Shown piece by piece: positions 6,202 to 15,105 of a stretch of DNA of 21,639 nucleotides; the stretch's first letter is position 1; every line of letters starts with the position of its first letter. The stretch is from Deltaproteobacteria bacterium. GTDB lineage: Bacteria > Desulfobacterota > BSN033 > UBA1163. The notes below the pieces were generated by a model that was not told the DNA's origin, searched no databases, and saw only the letters and a program-made list of their open reading frames with translations. The stretch spans positions 1-21,639 of the forward strand of contig VGRU01000037.1 in the NCBI GenBank assembly GCA_016875255.1. Reading direction: 5' to 3'. Position numbers and translations under genes: made by a program.

Positions 6202-7464
6202 ATGTCTGTCACATCATCTTTTTATTCGGGGCTTTCGGGTCTTGACACCCATGCCACGGCCATGCGGGTCATCGGAGATAACATTTCCAATCTCCAAACC
6301 ACAGGTTTTAAGAACAGTTCGGTTCACTTTGAGGATGTCCTCGGGGTTTCCCTCTCGGGAGTTTCCGGCGGTAATCAGACAGGCGCTGGCGTTAAGGTTT
6401 CGACAGTGGATGCCAACTTCATCCAGGGTTCTCTGATGACGACCGATGTCTCCACGGATGTGGCTATCAACGGAAAAGGTTTTTTCGTTCTTCAAGATTC
6501 TCTCACAGACGAGATGTCTTACACCCGCGCCGGCCATTTTAAAATCAATAACCTGGGCTACTATGTCAACCCCCAGGGATATCAGGTCCAGGGATATCTC
6601 TATGACAGCACGGGAACGACCCTGATCAATTCCTTATCGGATATCCAGATTAACCAGAATAGCATGATTCCTCCCCGCGTCTCCAGCAATGTGGACATGG
6701 TTTTAAATTTAAACGCCTCCGAATCTACCCTGGTCTGGGATATCACCGACCCATCGGGAACCTCTCAATTTTCAACAGCGTTGAACATCTATGATTCACT
6801 GGGACAGTCCCACCAGGTCCGGGTCTATTTTACCAAGACAGCTGATCAGACCTGGGGATGGAATGCCGTGATCGATGGCGCGGATGTTCAAGGAGGAACT
6901 CCGGGCGTTCTCGAGCAATATGGCTCAGGGACAGCTATTTTTGACTCCTCCGGAGGGTTAACCACGGCGATGCCGGTCAATTTTTATACGGGGGCTATCA
7001 CCTTTGCCAACGGTCTCACTCCTCCGGCAGCGACCGTCGATTTTACCGGAACGACCCAGTACGGCTCTCCTTCGGCGATTCAGGTCCTCACTCAAGATGG
7101 GTATGCGGCCGGGACGGTTTCAGGGGTAGGCATCGACGATGAGGGGAACATTGTCGCCAGTTATACGAACGGGACGCGGCGCAAGATTGCATGTCTCGCC
7201 CTGGCCGATTTCCCAAATCTCAACGGCCTTAACCGAAAAGGGGCAAATCTTTTCCAGGCGACGACAACTTCCGGGGATCCGCTTTATAATAGACCCGGAA
7301 TAGGGGGCATGGGCACGATCTCCTCCTCCATGCTGGAAGAGTCGAATGTCGATATGGCCGCTGAATTTATTAAGATGATCATCATCCAGAGGGGCTATCA
7401 GGCGAATACGAAGGTGATCACCACCACCGATGAGATGCTGGCCCAGTTGATCAATATCCGATAA
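6202..7464 (+). CDS. flgE: Flagellar hook protein FlgE
   Basis: 420 residues, the subunit of the flexible hook joining rod and filament. The N-terminal rod-hook motif is SFYSGLSGLDTHATAMRVIGDNISNLQTTGFKNS. The D1 segment GSLMTTDVSTDVAINGKGFFVL follows, then G/T/S-rich outer domains of about residues 150-300. The C-terminal helix is LEESNVDMAAEFIKMIIIQRGYQANTKVITTTDEMLAQLINI. Both helices needed for axial polymerisation are present, so it should be functional. An AGGAGG ribosome site precedes ATG 6202. A strong hairpin follows the stop, so the fliK-flgD-flgE unit probably ends here. Confidence 0.97.
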   Translation: MSVTSSFYSGLSGLDTHATAMRVIGDNISNLQTTGFKNSSVHFEDVLGVSLSGVSGGNQTGAGVKVSTVDANFIQGSLMTTDVSTDVAINGKGFFVLQDSLTDEMSYTRAGHFKINNLGYYVNPQGYQVQGYLYDSTGTTLINSLSDIQINQNSMIPPRVSSNVDMVLNLNASESTLVWDITDPSGTSQFSTALNIYDSLGQSHQVRVYFTKTADQTWGWNAVIDGADVQGGTPGVLEQYGSGTAIFDSSGGLTTAMPVNFYTGAITFANGLTPPAATVDFTGTTQYGSPSAIQVLTQDGYAAGTVSGVGIDDEGNIVASYTNGTRRKIACLALADFPNLNGLNRKGANLFQATTTSGDPLYNRPGIGGMGTISSSMLEESNVDMAAEFIKMIIIQRGYQANTKVITTTDEMLAQLINIR

Positions 7465-7474
7465 TCGTTCGCTC

Positions 7475-7508
7475 AGGAGGGGAACGCACAGAAGCGTTCC
7501 CCTCCTTT
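7475..7508 (+). terminator. Strong hairpin terminator after flgE
   Basis: aggaggggaacgc (7475-7487) pairs perfectly over 13 bp with gcgttcccctcct (7494-7506), with loop acagaa. The T tail is short (ttt then cc), so it may also act by stabilising the 3' end of the flgE mRNA. Confidence 0.75.
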
Positions 7509-7510
7509 CC

Positions 7511-7526
7511 TGTCAAACCGTTGACA
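7511..7526 (+). promoter_or_regulatory. Palindromic site, possible activator binding site
   Basis: A perfect inverted repeat TGTCAA-accg-TTGACA lies about 105 bp upstream of the sigma-54 promoter, the usual distance for an enhancer bound by an NtrC-type activator such as FlrC/FleQ. No regulator is named by the sequence itself; a sigma-70-like -35 reading of TTGACA is also possible. Confidence 0.35.
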
Positions 7527-7631
7527 AACGACCTGAATATTGACGGCCATCCATCTGTTCTGTTTCCGCCTTTAAATTAAAAAACTCAATTCTCTCATAA
7601 GATTAGCCATCTCCTATAAATTTTTTCCAGT

Positions 7632-7648
7632 TGGCACGCTCGTTGCTA
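7632..7648 (+). promoter_or_regulatory. Sigma-54 (-24/-12) promoter for the fliL operon
   Basis: TGGCAC-N5-TTGCTA with exact GG-N10-GC spacing. The start would be near 7658, 28 bp before the fliL ATG, leaving room for the GGGGAGAG ribosome site (7673-7680). Confidence 0.8.
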
Positions 7649-7685
7649 TTCTTCTCTCTGAAGTTTAATTCCGGGGAGAGATGGA

Positions 7686-8219
7686 ATGGCGGAAAAACAG
7701 GCTGCTGAAGTAAAAAAGAATAAAGGGTCGGAAAGCGAGTCTCCGAAGGTTAAAAAGGGGAAAAAAGGCCTGATCATCCTGATAGGCGGTCTCTTTTTCC
7801 TTATCCTTGTGGCCATTGGTTCGATCTTTTTCTTCGCTCCCTCACTCCTTCCGGCGGGGATCAACCCTTTTAAAGAGGATGGTTCAACACAGGAGAAGAA
7901 GCCTGAACCGGCCAAGCAAGGCCATATCTACAGCCTCGATTCGATGATCGTCAATCTCGCCGATACGGAGTTTCCGAGATATCTAAAGATTAAGATCGAT
8001 ATCGAAAGCGAGGACGAAAAGGCGAATGAGGAGTATGCAAAGCGCTCGCCTCAGCTGAGGGATGCCATCCTGACTATCCTCACCAGCAAGACCTATCCGG
8101 AAATTGCTGAGTTGAAGGGGAAGTTGAAGTTGAAGGAGGAGATTGTCCTGAAAGCGAATCAACTCTTTGAAAAATTTAAGGTGAAGACGGTCTACTTCAC
8201 CGAATTCGTGGTGCAATGA
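7686..8219 (+). CDS. fliL: Flagellar basal body-associated protein FliL
   Basis: 177 residues. FliL is a single-pass inner-membrane protein that surrounds or supports the stator and raises motor torque. A lysine-rich cytoplasmic N terminus (1-30) leads into one membrane segment (GLIILIGGLFFLILVAIGSIFFF, about 31-54). The periplasmic FliL domain has HIYSLDSMIVNLADTEFPRYLKIKIDIE and ends KVKTVYFTEFVVQ. ATG 7686 has a GGGGAGAG site 5 bp upstream. The stop overlaps the fliM start in ATGA. It heads the long operon behind the sigma-54 promoter. motA and motB, which often precede fliL, are absent. Confidence 0.95.
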   Translation: MAEKQAAEVKKNKGSESESPKVKKGKKGLIILIGGLFFLILVAIGSIFFFAPSLLPAGINPFKEDGSTQEKKPEPAKQGHIYSLDSMIVNLADTEFPRYLKIKIDIESEDEKANEEYAKRSPQLRDAILTILTSKTYPEIAELKGKLKLKEEIVLKANQLFEKFKVKTVYFTEFVVQ

Positions 8220-9199
8220 TGACTGTGGAAAAGATTTTGTGTCAGGAAGAGATCGATGCTCTTCTTCGGGGAATGGAAAACGGAGATGTCAGCACCGCAC
8301 CGGAAAGTCCGGATCGTTCGGGCATCAACCGTTATGATTTCAACAATCAGGACCGGGTCATTCGCGGCCGAATGCCGACTCTGGAGATCATCAATGATCA
8401 TTTCTGCAGGCTATTCCGAAACAGCCTTTCCTCCGATTTAAGGAAGACGATCGATGTGGGCTCGAGGGGCAACGAGATGAAGAAATTCGGAGAGTTCATC
8501 AAAACCCTTCCGGTCCCGAGCAGTCTCCATGTCTTCCGGATGGATCCCCTCCGGGGGTATGCGATCTTAGCCATAGAGGCCAAGCTGGTCTTCACCTTGC
8601 TCGATGTCTTTTTCGGAGGGTCGGGGAAGGGAACCTACCGGGTCGAAGGAAGGGATTTCACCGCAATCGAGTCGAGATTGATCCAGAAGGTGGCGACCAT
8701 GATCTTCTCGGATATGGAGAAGGCGTGGAACGTGATCCATCCCATTACATTCCAGCATGTCAGAAGCGAGATCAATCCTCAGTTCGTCAGCATCGTTCCA
8801 CCCAGCGATCTCGTGATCAACATCACGTTCGGAGTGGAACTGGAGCAGTTTACCGGAATGATCACATTCTGCATTCCCTATGCCAACATCGAACCCATTA
8901 AAAATAGGCTCTATTCCGGATTTCAGAGCGAGCAACTTGAGGTGGATCAGACCTGGGTCTCGAGATTCTTAGAGCGATTGCAGAGCGCCGAAGTAGAGGT
9001 GAAGGTTGAACTGGGGAAGTCCAAGGTGATGGTTCAGGATCTTCTCCGATGGAAGGAAGGGGATGTGCTTTCCCTTAACCGGGAGGTTTCGGATCCATTG
9101 GTCGTCCAGGTCCAGGGGGTTCCCAAATTCCTCGGAAAACCAGGGATTTGCAGAGGCAACAAAGCGATTCAAATCGAAGGGAAAGTAAAATCCGCATAG
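8216..9199 (+). CDS. fliM: Flagellar motor switch protein FliM
   Basis: 327 residues, the C-ring protein that receives phosphorylated CheY and changes rotation. The N-terminal CheY-binding peptide is present as ILCQEEIDALL (7-17), with C in place of the more usual S. The middle CheC-like domain includes YDFNNQDRVIRGRMPTLEIINDHFCRLFRNSLS and the GG-type turn DVFFGGSGKG. The C-terminal SpoA domain (about 250-325) has VEVKVELGKSKVMVQDLLRWKEGDVLSLN, which binds FliN. The start overlaps the fliL stop by 4 nt, implying translational coupling. The cheY gene at 18115 encodes a likely ligand. Confidence 0.97.
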   Translation: MMTVEKILCQEEIDALLRGMENGDVSTAPESPDRSGINRYDFNNQDRVIRGRMPTLEIINDHFCRLFRNSLSSDLRKTIDVGSRGNEMKKFGEFIKTLPVPSSLHVFRMDPLRGYAILAIEAKLVFTLLDVFFGGSGKGTYRVEGRDFTAIESRLIQKVATMIFSDMEKAWNVIHPITFQHVRSEINPQFVSIVPPSDLVINITFGVELEQFTGMITFCIPYANIEPIKNRLYSGFQSEQLEVDQTWVSRFLERLQSAEVEVKVELGKSKVMVQDLLRWKEGDVLSLNREVSDPLVVQVQGVPKFLGKPGICRGNKAIQIEGKVKSA

Positions 9200-9219
9200 A
9201 TTGAATGAGGAGGTCAGTT

Positions 9220-9564
9220 ATGGAACAGGAGCAACGGAGTTTCACAGGAGAGAGGGAGGGGAAAGAAGGGATGGGCGAAGAAGTCTCCCCTCCGAAGGAG
9301 AATGGCAATCTCGATTTCATCCTCGATATTCCGCTGGAAATCTCCGTGGAATTGGGCCGGGCCAGGATATTGATCAGCGAACTTCTTGAATTAGGACAGG
9401 GGTCGGTTGTTGAGCTCTCCAAACTGGCAGGAGAACCTCTGGAGATTCTGGTCAATCAGAAACTGGTGGCCCGCGGGGAAGTGGTGGTCGTCAATGAAAA
9501 ATTCGGCGTGAGACTTACAGATATCATCAGTCCTGCCGAAAGGGTCAAACAACTGGGGGCCTGA
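9220..9564 (+). CDS. fliN: Flagellar motor switch protein FliN
   Basis: 114 residues with a charged, disordered N terminus of about 30 residues and a C-terminal SpoA domain (DFILDIPLEISVELGRARILISELLELGQGSVVELSKLAGEPLEILVNQKLVARGEVVVVNEKFGVRLTDI). It forms the base of the C-ring with FliM and docks the export ATPase complex. I chose ATG 9220 because GAGGAGG (9207-9213) lies 6 bp ahead of it; the in-frame ATG at 9205 would overlap that site. The stop shares its last base with the fliO start (TGATG). Confidence 0.96.
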   Translation: MEQEQRSFTGEREGKEGMGEEVSPPKENGNLDFILDIPLEISVELGRARILISELLELGQGSVVELSKLAGEPLEILVNQKLVARGEVVVVNEKFGVRLTDIISPAERVKQLGA

Positions 9565-9956
9565 TGGAGATGAGCTGGGCTATTCTAAAGATGATTCTGG
9601 TATTGGGGACGATTCTCCTCGTTCTCTTTCTCCTTGCCAGGCTGATGAAGAAGAACCGGATGATGACAGGAGGATCATCCGGCGATTCTGGAATCCGTGT
9701 GCTGGCCACCCAGTGCCTTGCTCCGCAAAAATACCTTTCCCTGGTTGAAATGGGCGGAGAGATCCTGGCTCTCGGGATTTCAGAGGCTCAAATCAACCTT
9801 CTCACCAAGATCGAAAACAGGGAGTTCATCGAGAGGATGTTGAACCGCACTGCACCGAAGCAGGAAGCTCCTTTCCCCCTCCAGTATTTTCAGCCCTTTT
9901 TCATGAAACCGAAAGGTTTTAAAGGCGGGTTGTGGAGGAGGGTTTATGGGAAATAA
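9564..9956 (+). CDS. fliO: Flagellar export apparatus assembly protein FliO
   Basis: 130 residues. One N-terminal membrane segment (about 7-25, [19 protein letters not shown]) is followed by a cytoplasmic domain with [40 protein letters not shown], the FliO/FliZ family pattern. FliO is a chaperone that helps FliP form the export gate core and is not part of the final gate. It starts on the last base of the fliN stop and overlaps fliP by 11 nt. Confidence 0.9.
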   Translation: MEMSWAILKMILVLGTILLVLFLLARLMKKNRMMTGGSSGDSGIRVLATQCLAPQKYLSLVEMGGEILALGISEAQINLLTKIENREFIERMLNRTAPKQEAPFPLQYFQPFFMKPKGFKGGLWRRVYGK

Positions 9957-10728
9957 TTTCCATCGCATCCACCTCCTCGTGATCGTCGGTATGGTGGGGA
10001 TCGCCCTTCTACTCTTTTTCCCCTCACAGGGGCTTGCCCAGGCCAAAGCCCTTTCCATTCCCACGGTGAAGATCGGCGCCGGAGAGTCGAAAAATCCGGG
10101 GGAAGTCTCTGTCCTCATTCAGATTCTCTTTCTTCTGACCATCCTCTCTCTGGCTCCGGCCATTCTGATCATGATGACCTCCTTCACCCGTTTGATCATC
10201 GTCTTCTCTTTCCTAAGGAATGCTCTGGGAATTCATCAGATGCCGCCCAATCAGATCCTGATCGGATTGTCACTCTTTCTGACCTTTTTCATCATGACTC
10301 CGGTCTGGCAGACGGTCAAAGAGAATGCCTACACCCCCTATATGGAGAAGAAGCTATCGCAGGAGAAGGCCCTTGAAGAGGCGATCAAACCGGTTCGCCA
10401 GTTCATGTTCAAACAGACCAGAGAGAAGGACCTGGCCCTGTTCATCGGCCTGTCGAAGATTCCAAAACCGAGAAATACGGAGGATATCCCAACCACCGTG
10501 CTCCTTCCGGCTTTTATGATCAGCGAGTTGAAGACGGCTTTTCAGATGGGATTTGTCCTCTTTCTTCCCTTTCTGGTCATCGATATGGTGGTCTCGAGCA
10601 TCCTGTTGTCCATGGGGATGATGATGCTTCCGCCCGTGATGATCTCGTTGCCTTTCAAGGTCCTGCTCTTCGTACTGGTCGACGGCTGGCATCTCATCGT
10701 GGGCTCGATGGTGAAGAGTTTTTATTAA
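9946..10728 (+). CDS. fliP: Flagellar export gate protein FliP
   Basis: 260 residues, a core subunit of the FliP5-FliQ4-FliR1 export gate. A cleavable signal peptide is visible, with basic start NNFHR, hydrophobic stretch [15 protein letters not shown] and likely cleavage after GLAQA near residue 33. The signature regions are [42 protein letters not shown] and the C-terminal [43 protein letters not shown]. Length and motifs are complete. It overlaps fliO, and 55 bp separate it from fliQ. Confidence 0.98.
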   Translation: MGNNFHRIHLLVIVGMVGIALLLFFPSQGLAQAKALSIPTVKIGAGESKNPGEVSVLIQILFLLTILSLAPAILIMMTSFTRLIIVFSFLRNALGIHQMPPNQILIGLSLFLTFFIMTPVWQTVKENAYTPYMEKKLSQEKALEEAIKPVRQFMFKQTREKDLALFIGLSKIPKPRNTEDIPTTVLLPAFMISELKTAFQMGFVLFLPFLVIDMVVSSILLSMGMMMLPPVMISLPFKVLLFVLVDGWHLIVGSMVKSFY

Positions 10729-10783
10729 ATACCTATAAAGATGGAATCAGTTTTCCAGTGGTTTTTCATTTGGAGATGAGACG

Positions 10784-11053
10784 ATGAATCCTGAACTTGT
10801 GGTGCGCATTGCAAAAGAGGCGATCGAGATCACCCTCTACCTCTCCCTGCCGATCATGGGGGTGGGACTGGTAGTGGGATTCATCATCAGCCTTTTTCAG
10901 GCGGTCACCCAGATGCATGAGATTACGCTTACCTTTGTCCCGAAGATCGTCGCCGTCCTGCTCAGCCTGCTCTTTCTCATGCCCTGGATGTTGCAGAAGA
11001 TGATTTATTATACGGAACAGTTGCTGATTCAGCTGCCCGGATTTGCGCGATGA
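10784..11053 (+). CDS. fliQ: Flagellar export gate protein FliQ
   Basis: 89 residues with two membrane hairpin helices (about 15-40 and 50-75), the normal FliQ length. The motif GLVVGFIISLFQAVTQMHEITLTFVPKIVAVLL is typical of the FliQ/SpaQ family. It packs around FliP and FliR in the gate. A GGAGATGAG ribosome site precedes ATG 10784. fliR follows after 15 bp. Confidence 0.97.
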   Translation: MNPELVVRIAKEAIEITLYLSLPIMGVGLVVGFIISLFQAVTQMHEITLTFVPKIVAVLLSLLFLMPWMLQKMIYYTEQLLIQLPGFAR

Positions 11054-11068
11054 GAGGAAACGGATTCG

Positions 11069-11860
11069 ATGGTCAATGATTTTTCCCAGTGGACGTTGCC
11101 CATGTTTCAAACCTGGCTCCTCATTCTGATGCGGGTTGCGCCGATCGTCTTTATGATGCCCCTGTTCCATTCCCGCAACATTCCCAACCGGGTGAAGGCA
11201 GGGTTGACCCTGATCATCAGCCTGGTGCTTCTGCCCACGGTCAAGATCGAGGTGGGGGGCTTCCCATCCGAGCCATTGAGCTTCGGTTTCTTCGCACTCT
11301 CCGAATTGATGATCGGGTTCCTTCTGGGTTTCTCGGTCCGTCTGATCTTTGCCGGCCTCCAGTTAGCCGGTGAACTGGTTAGTTTCCAGATGGGGTTCGG
11401 AATGGCGAGGGTGATGGACCCGCAGTCAGGCACCGAATCGACCGTGTTGACCGAATTCTATTACCTTATCGGTCTCCTTCTCTTTTTAGCGGTGGACGGA
11501 CATCACTGGTTTTTCAAGGCCCTCGCACAGAGTTTTCATGTCCTCGCTCCGGGAGAGTTTCAACCCCGGGAAGGGCTGGTTCAGCTCTTCATCCGTCTGT
11601 CAGGAAGGATGTTTGTGCTGGCGATTAAGATCGGGGCGCCTATTCTGGCCATCATGATGCTGGTGAAGATTGCGCTGGGGATCATTGCGAGAATGATCCC
11701 CCAGGTGAACCTGTTGATGAGCAGTTTTCCGTTGACGATCAGTCTGGGGCTGATCTTTTTAGGGCTTTCGATGGAGCTGTTCTGGCCCGCCCTCAAGAAC
11801 CTGATGGATGAATCGGGAAGGGGATTGGTGACCACCCTGTTGCCCCTGATGAAGAGATAA
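11069..11860 (+). CDS. fliR: Flagellar export gate protein FliR
   Basis: 263 residues with about six membrane segments. Family features include MRVAPIVFMMPLFHSRNIPNRVKAGLTLIISLVL, the AGELVSFQMGFGMARVMDPQSGTESTVLTEFYYLIGLLLFLAVDGHH block and PQVNLLMSSFPLTISLGLIFLGLSM. It completes the gate with FliP and FliQ and contacts FlhB. The C terminus LLPLMKR-stop lies in the left copy of a 39-bp duplication shared with the start of flhB. Confidence 0.97.
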   Translation: MVNDFSQWTLPMFQTWLLILMRVAPIVFMMPLFHSRNIPNRVKAGLTLIISLVLLPTVKIEVGGFPSEPLSFGFFALSELMIGFLLGFSVRLIFAGLQLAGELVSFQMGFGMARVMDPQSGTESTVLTEFYYLIGLLLFLAVDGHHWFFKALAQSFHVLAPGEFQPREGLVQLFIRLSGRMFVLAIKIGAPILAIMMLVKIALGIIARMIPQVNLLMSSFPLTISLGLIFLGLSMELFWPALKNLMDESGRGLVTTLLPLMKR

Positions 11861-11957
11861 CTATGGCAGAGGAGTCTTTTTCAATAAGGAAGCCAGGAAA
11901 TCAGGAAAATGAGTTTATCCTGACGAAGAGATAACTATGGCAGAAGAGTCTTTTTCA
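11845..11957 (+). repeat. 39-bp direct duplication of the fliR-flhB junction around a repeat fragment
   Basis: Positions 11845-11883 and 11919-11957 match at 37 of 39 bases (differences at 11850/11924 and 11871/11945). Between them lie 35 bp beginning ataaggaagccaggaa, which match the left arm of the 64-bp palindrome at 18738-18801. Each copy carries the end of fliR, the TAACTATG junction and the first seven flhB codons. Confidence 0.85.
11863..11934 (+). CDS. Ghost 23-codon ORF between fliR and flhB
   Basis: The left duplicate retains the original flhB start (ATG 11863, MAEESFS) but runs into the inserted repeat piece. It ends in the right duplicate's copy of the fliR end (LTKR-stop, 11932-11934). 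It begins 2 nt after the fliR stop and ends 2 nt before the flhB ATG, so it could relay translational coupling. No function of the peptide is implied. Confidence 0.4.
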   Translation: MAEESFSIRKPGNQENEFILTKR

Positions 11958-13004
11958 GAACGAACCGAACAGGCCACGCCGAAAAGGCGAGAAGAGGCGA
12001 GAAGAAAAGGCCAGGTGGCGAAGAGCCGGGAGATCCCTTCGCTCTTTGTCCTGATGGGAGGGGCCTCTATTCTGTTTCTATTCGGTTCTTACCTCTATCG
12101 ACACCTCTCCGATCTGATGATTAAATCCTTTACACAGGTTGGAGCCCTGTCTTTTTCTCTCGATACGGTTCAGATCCTCAATGTGGAACTGATCCATTCC
12201 CTCTTTCTGATTCTCTCTCCGATTCTCATCACCGTGTTGGTCCTGTCGGTCCTCAGCCATTATGTCCAAAGCGGGACGTTGATTGCGCCAGAGGCCCTCA
12301 AATGGGATTGGTCCAAAGTCAATCTTCTCAAAGGTCTGAAGAGACTCCTCTCCATACAATCCCTGGCGGAATTGATAAAATCGCTCCTCAAATTCGTGAT
12401 CGTCGGCGGGATTGCTTATGTCACGATTAAGAAAGAATTACCCCGCCTTTCCCTTCTGATGAACCAGGAGCCGGAAGCCATTCTGAGATATGTCCGCTCC
12501 ATCTCATGGGATCTCCTGCTTCGGATCGGCATGGTGATGATTGTTCTTGCAGGCATGGATTATCTTTTTCAACGCTGGACTTATGAAAAGAGCCTCCGGA
12601 TGACCAAACAACAAGTGAAGGAGGAATTCAAACAGACCGAGGGAGATCCGATTGCCAAATCGAGAATACGAAGCCTCCAGCGTCAGATGGCCAGGAGGCG
12701 GATGATGGCAGAGGTTCCAAAGGCGGATGTGATCATCACCAACCCCACCCACCTGGCCATGGCCATCTTCTACCAGATAAAGAAGATGGAGGCGCCCAAG
12801 GTGGTGGCCAAAGGCTCCGGCTTTATCGCAGAGAAGATCATCGAGATCGCCCGGAATCATCACATCCCCGTTATCGAAAACAGACCCTTAGCCCGGATCC
12901 TCTACAAGACCGTGGAGGTAGGCCAGATGATTCCCTCCAGCTTCTATCATGCTGTGGCTGATATTTTAGCCTATGTCTACCGGATGAAGAACAGGACATT
13001 GTAA
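11937..13004 (+). CDS. flhB: Flagellar export protein FlhB, substrate-specificity switch
   Basis: 355 residues. The N-terminal ESFSERTEQATPKRREEARRKGQVAKS is the standard FlhB start. Four membrane segments follow (to about 210), then a charged linker and the cytoplasmic domain. The autocleavage motif N269-P270-T271-H272 is intact (IITNPTHLAMAIFY), so self-cleavage and the hook-to-filament switch triggered by FliK should be possible. The end AVADILAYVYRMKNR is typical. ATG 11937 lies 2 nt after the ghost ORF; no strong ribosome site is visible, consistent with coupling. flhA follows after 4 bp. A separate FlhB-like C-terminal protein is encoded at 21203. Confidence 0.98.
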   Translation: MAEESFSERTEQATPKRREEARRKGQVAKSREIPSLFVLMGGASILFLFGSYLYRHLSDLMIKSFTQVGALSFSLDTVQILNVELIHSLFLILSPILITVLVLSVLSHYVQSGTLIAPEALKWDWSKVNLLKGLKRLLSIQSLAELIKSLLKFVIVGGIAYVTIKKELPRLSLLMNQEPEAILRYVRSISWDLLLRIGMVMIVLAGMDYLFQRWTYEKSLRMTKQQVKEEFKQTEGDPIAKSRIRSLQRQMARRRMMAEVPKADVIITNPTHLAMAIFYQIKKMEAPKVVAKGSGFIAEKIIEIARNHHIPVIENRPLARILYKTVEVGQMIPSSFYHAVADILAYVYRMKNRTL

Positions 13005-13008
13005 AGAG

Positions 13009-15105
13009 ATGAGCGAAAAGGCAGCCTCTTCCCAACCCATCCCTACCGGCGAACGCAGAATTCATCAGGCGGACCTCTATCTGGCTGCAGGGGTCGTCTC
13101 CATTCTATTAGTGATGATCCTTCCCCTTCCTGCTCTTCTACTGGATATTCTTCTTTCTGTGAGCATCACCTTTTCTCTGATCATCCTGTTGACCTCCCTC
13201 TACATTAAGACCCCGCTCGAATTTTCGACCTTTCCTTCTCTCCTTCTGTTGACCACCCTGTTCAGGCTTTCCCTCAATATTGCCACCACCCGTCTGATCC
13301 TGCTCCACGGAAAGGAAGGGACGGCCGCAGCCGGTCAAGTGATCAAATCCTTCGGCCACTTTGTCATCGGAGGAAACTATTTCGTGGGCTTCATCATCTT
13401 CAGCATTCTGATCATCATCAATTTCATCGTCATCACGAAAGGAAGCGGCCGGATTGCGGAGGTGGCCGCCCGGTTCACCCTCGATGCCATGCCCGGAAAA
13501 CAGATGAGCATTGATGCGGACCTCAACGCCGGCATGATCGACGAAAAGGAGGCGCGCAGGAGGAGAGCCCTGATTGCCCGGGAATCCGATTTTTACGGGG
13601 CCATGGACGGAGCGAGCAAGTTTGTCAGAGGCGAGGCGATCGCCGGGCTACTCATCATTCTCATCAATATCGTGGGAGGGTTCATCGTCGGCGTCATTCA
13701 ATATAAGATGACTTTTCTTTCGGCGGCTCACACTTTCACCATTTTGACGATCGGAGACGGTCTGGTCTCACAGATCCCGGCGCTGATGATCTCCACGGCG
13801 GCAGGCCTCATCGTCAGCCGGGCGGCCTCTGAGGAAAATATGGGAAAGGAACTGGGAAACCAGTTCAGACTTCACCCTAAGGCCATCAGCCTTTCGGCCG
13901 GCATCCTCTTCTTTTTAGGATTGATTCCCGGCCTTCCCCATATTCCCTTTATCGGCCTCTCTCTCATCATCGGCCTTCTGGGTTACTCCATTCTTAAGGA
14001 ACAGAAACGGAAGGAGAGAAAGCAGGCCGAAGAGGCGCAGAAGATGGCTTTACCTCCTTCTCCGGAACAGGTGGAGTCGTTCTTAAGCCTGGACCGGCTG
14101 GAATTAGAGGTGGGATACGGTTTGATCCCGATCGTCGATGAAGAGCAGAACGGGGACCTGCTGGAGAGGATCCGTTCCATCCGACGCCAGTTTGCAACGG
14201 AGCTGGGAATTATCGTGCCTCCCCTTCGGGTCCGGGATAACCTCCAGATGAAACCGGGAGAGTACAGGGTCGTCATCAAAGGGAATGAAGTGGTGCGGGG
14301 AGAGATGATGCCGGGTTATGTCATGGCCCTCAGCCCCGGCGAGGTGAAGAGAACGCTGGATGGGATCCCGACCCAGGAGCCGGTCTTCGGGCTTCCGGCC
14401 TTATGGGTTCCGGAGAAGAGAAAGGATGAAGCCCAGTTTGCAGGATACACGGTGGTCGATATTTCAACGATCATCACCACCCATCTGACCGAAACCCTGC
14501 GATCCCATGCGGATGAGCTCCTGGGCAGACAGGATGTCCAGAAATTACTGGACCGGTTGGCGCAGCAATATCCGAAGGCGGTCGAAGAGTTGACGCCTCA
14601 ACTTCTTCCTCTTGGGGCGGTGCAGAAGGTCCTTCAAAATCTTTTGAAGGAACGCGTCTCCATCCGGGACTTTTTGACCATTGTGGAGACTCTGGCTGAT
14701 TATGGACCTGTCACCAAAGACCCTGACATCCTGACCGAATATGTCCGTCAGAGGCTGGCCCGCTCCATTGTGAAACAGTATGAAACTGCGGAAGGGATTC
14801 TGCCCCTCATCACTCTCGATCAGAATACGGAGGATATGTTGAGAGATCGGATACAAAAAGGGGATTACGGAGCGAACCTTTCCCTGGAGCCCAATCTGGC
14901 GCAGAAGATGGTGATGAACCTCCATCAGACCCTTGATCAAATGACGCACCTCAATTATCAACCCGTCATCCTCTGTTCCCCTGTGCTGAGGAGACATTTG
15001 AAACGTTTGCTCGATCGCATCCTTCCGCAGGTTGCGGTTCTATCCCATAGCGAATTGCCTCCCCAGACAAAGATTCAATCCATGGGGATGGTGACCATGT
15101 CATAA
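13009..15105 (+). CDS. flhA: Flagellar export gate protein FlhA
   Basis: 698 residues, the normal length of FlhA, the nonameric export engine that couples proton flow to secretion. The membrane half (to about 330) includes the conserved block ITKGSGRIAEVAARFTLDAMPGKQMSIDADLNAGMIDEKEARRRR, with the acidic residues used for proton coupling, and IPALMISTAAGLIVSRAA. The cytoplasmic half has the substrate/chaperone-docking subdomains, with LGIIVPPLRVRDN, YVMALSPGEVKRTLDGIPTQEPVFGLPALWV and ERVSIRDFLTIVETLADYGPVTKDPDILTEYVRQRLARSI. No defect was seen. Confidence 0.98.
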   Translation: MSEKAASSQPIPTGERRIHQADLYLAAGVVSILLVMILPLPALLLDILLSVSITFSLIILLTSLYIKTPLEFSTFPSLLLLTTLFRLSLNIATTRLILLHGKEGTAAAGQVIKSFGHFVIGGNYFVGFIIFSILIIINFIVITKGSGRIAEVAARFTLDAMPGKQMSIDADLNAGMIDEKEARRRRALIARESDFYGAMDGASKFVRGEAIAGLLIILINIVGGFIVGVIQYKMTFLSAAHTFTILTIGDGLVSQIPALMISTAAGLIVSRAASEENMGKELGNQFRLHPKAISLSAGILFFLGLIPGLPHIPFIGLSLIIGLLGYSILKEQKRKERKQAEEAQKMALPPSPEQVESFLSLDRLELEVGYGLIPIVDEEQNGDLLERIRSIRRQFATELGIIVPPLRVRDNLQMKPGEYRVVIKGNEVVRGEMMPGYVMALSPGEVKRTLDGIPTQEPVFGLPALWVPEKRKDEAQFAGYTVVDISTIITTHLTETLRSHADELLGRQDVQKLLDRLAQQYPKAVEELTPQLLPLGAVQKVLQNLLKERVSIRDFLTIVETLADYGPVTKDPDILTEYVRQRLARSIVKQYETAEGILPLITLDQNTEDMLRDRIQKGDYGANLSLEPNLAQKMVMNLHQTLDQMTHLNYQPVILCSPVLRRHLKRLLDRILPQVAVLSHSELPPQTKIQSMGMVTMS

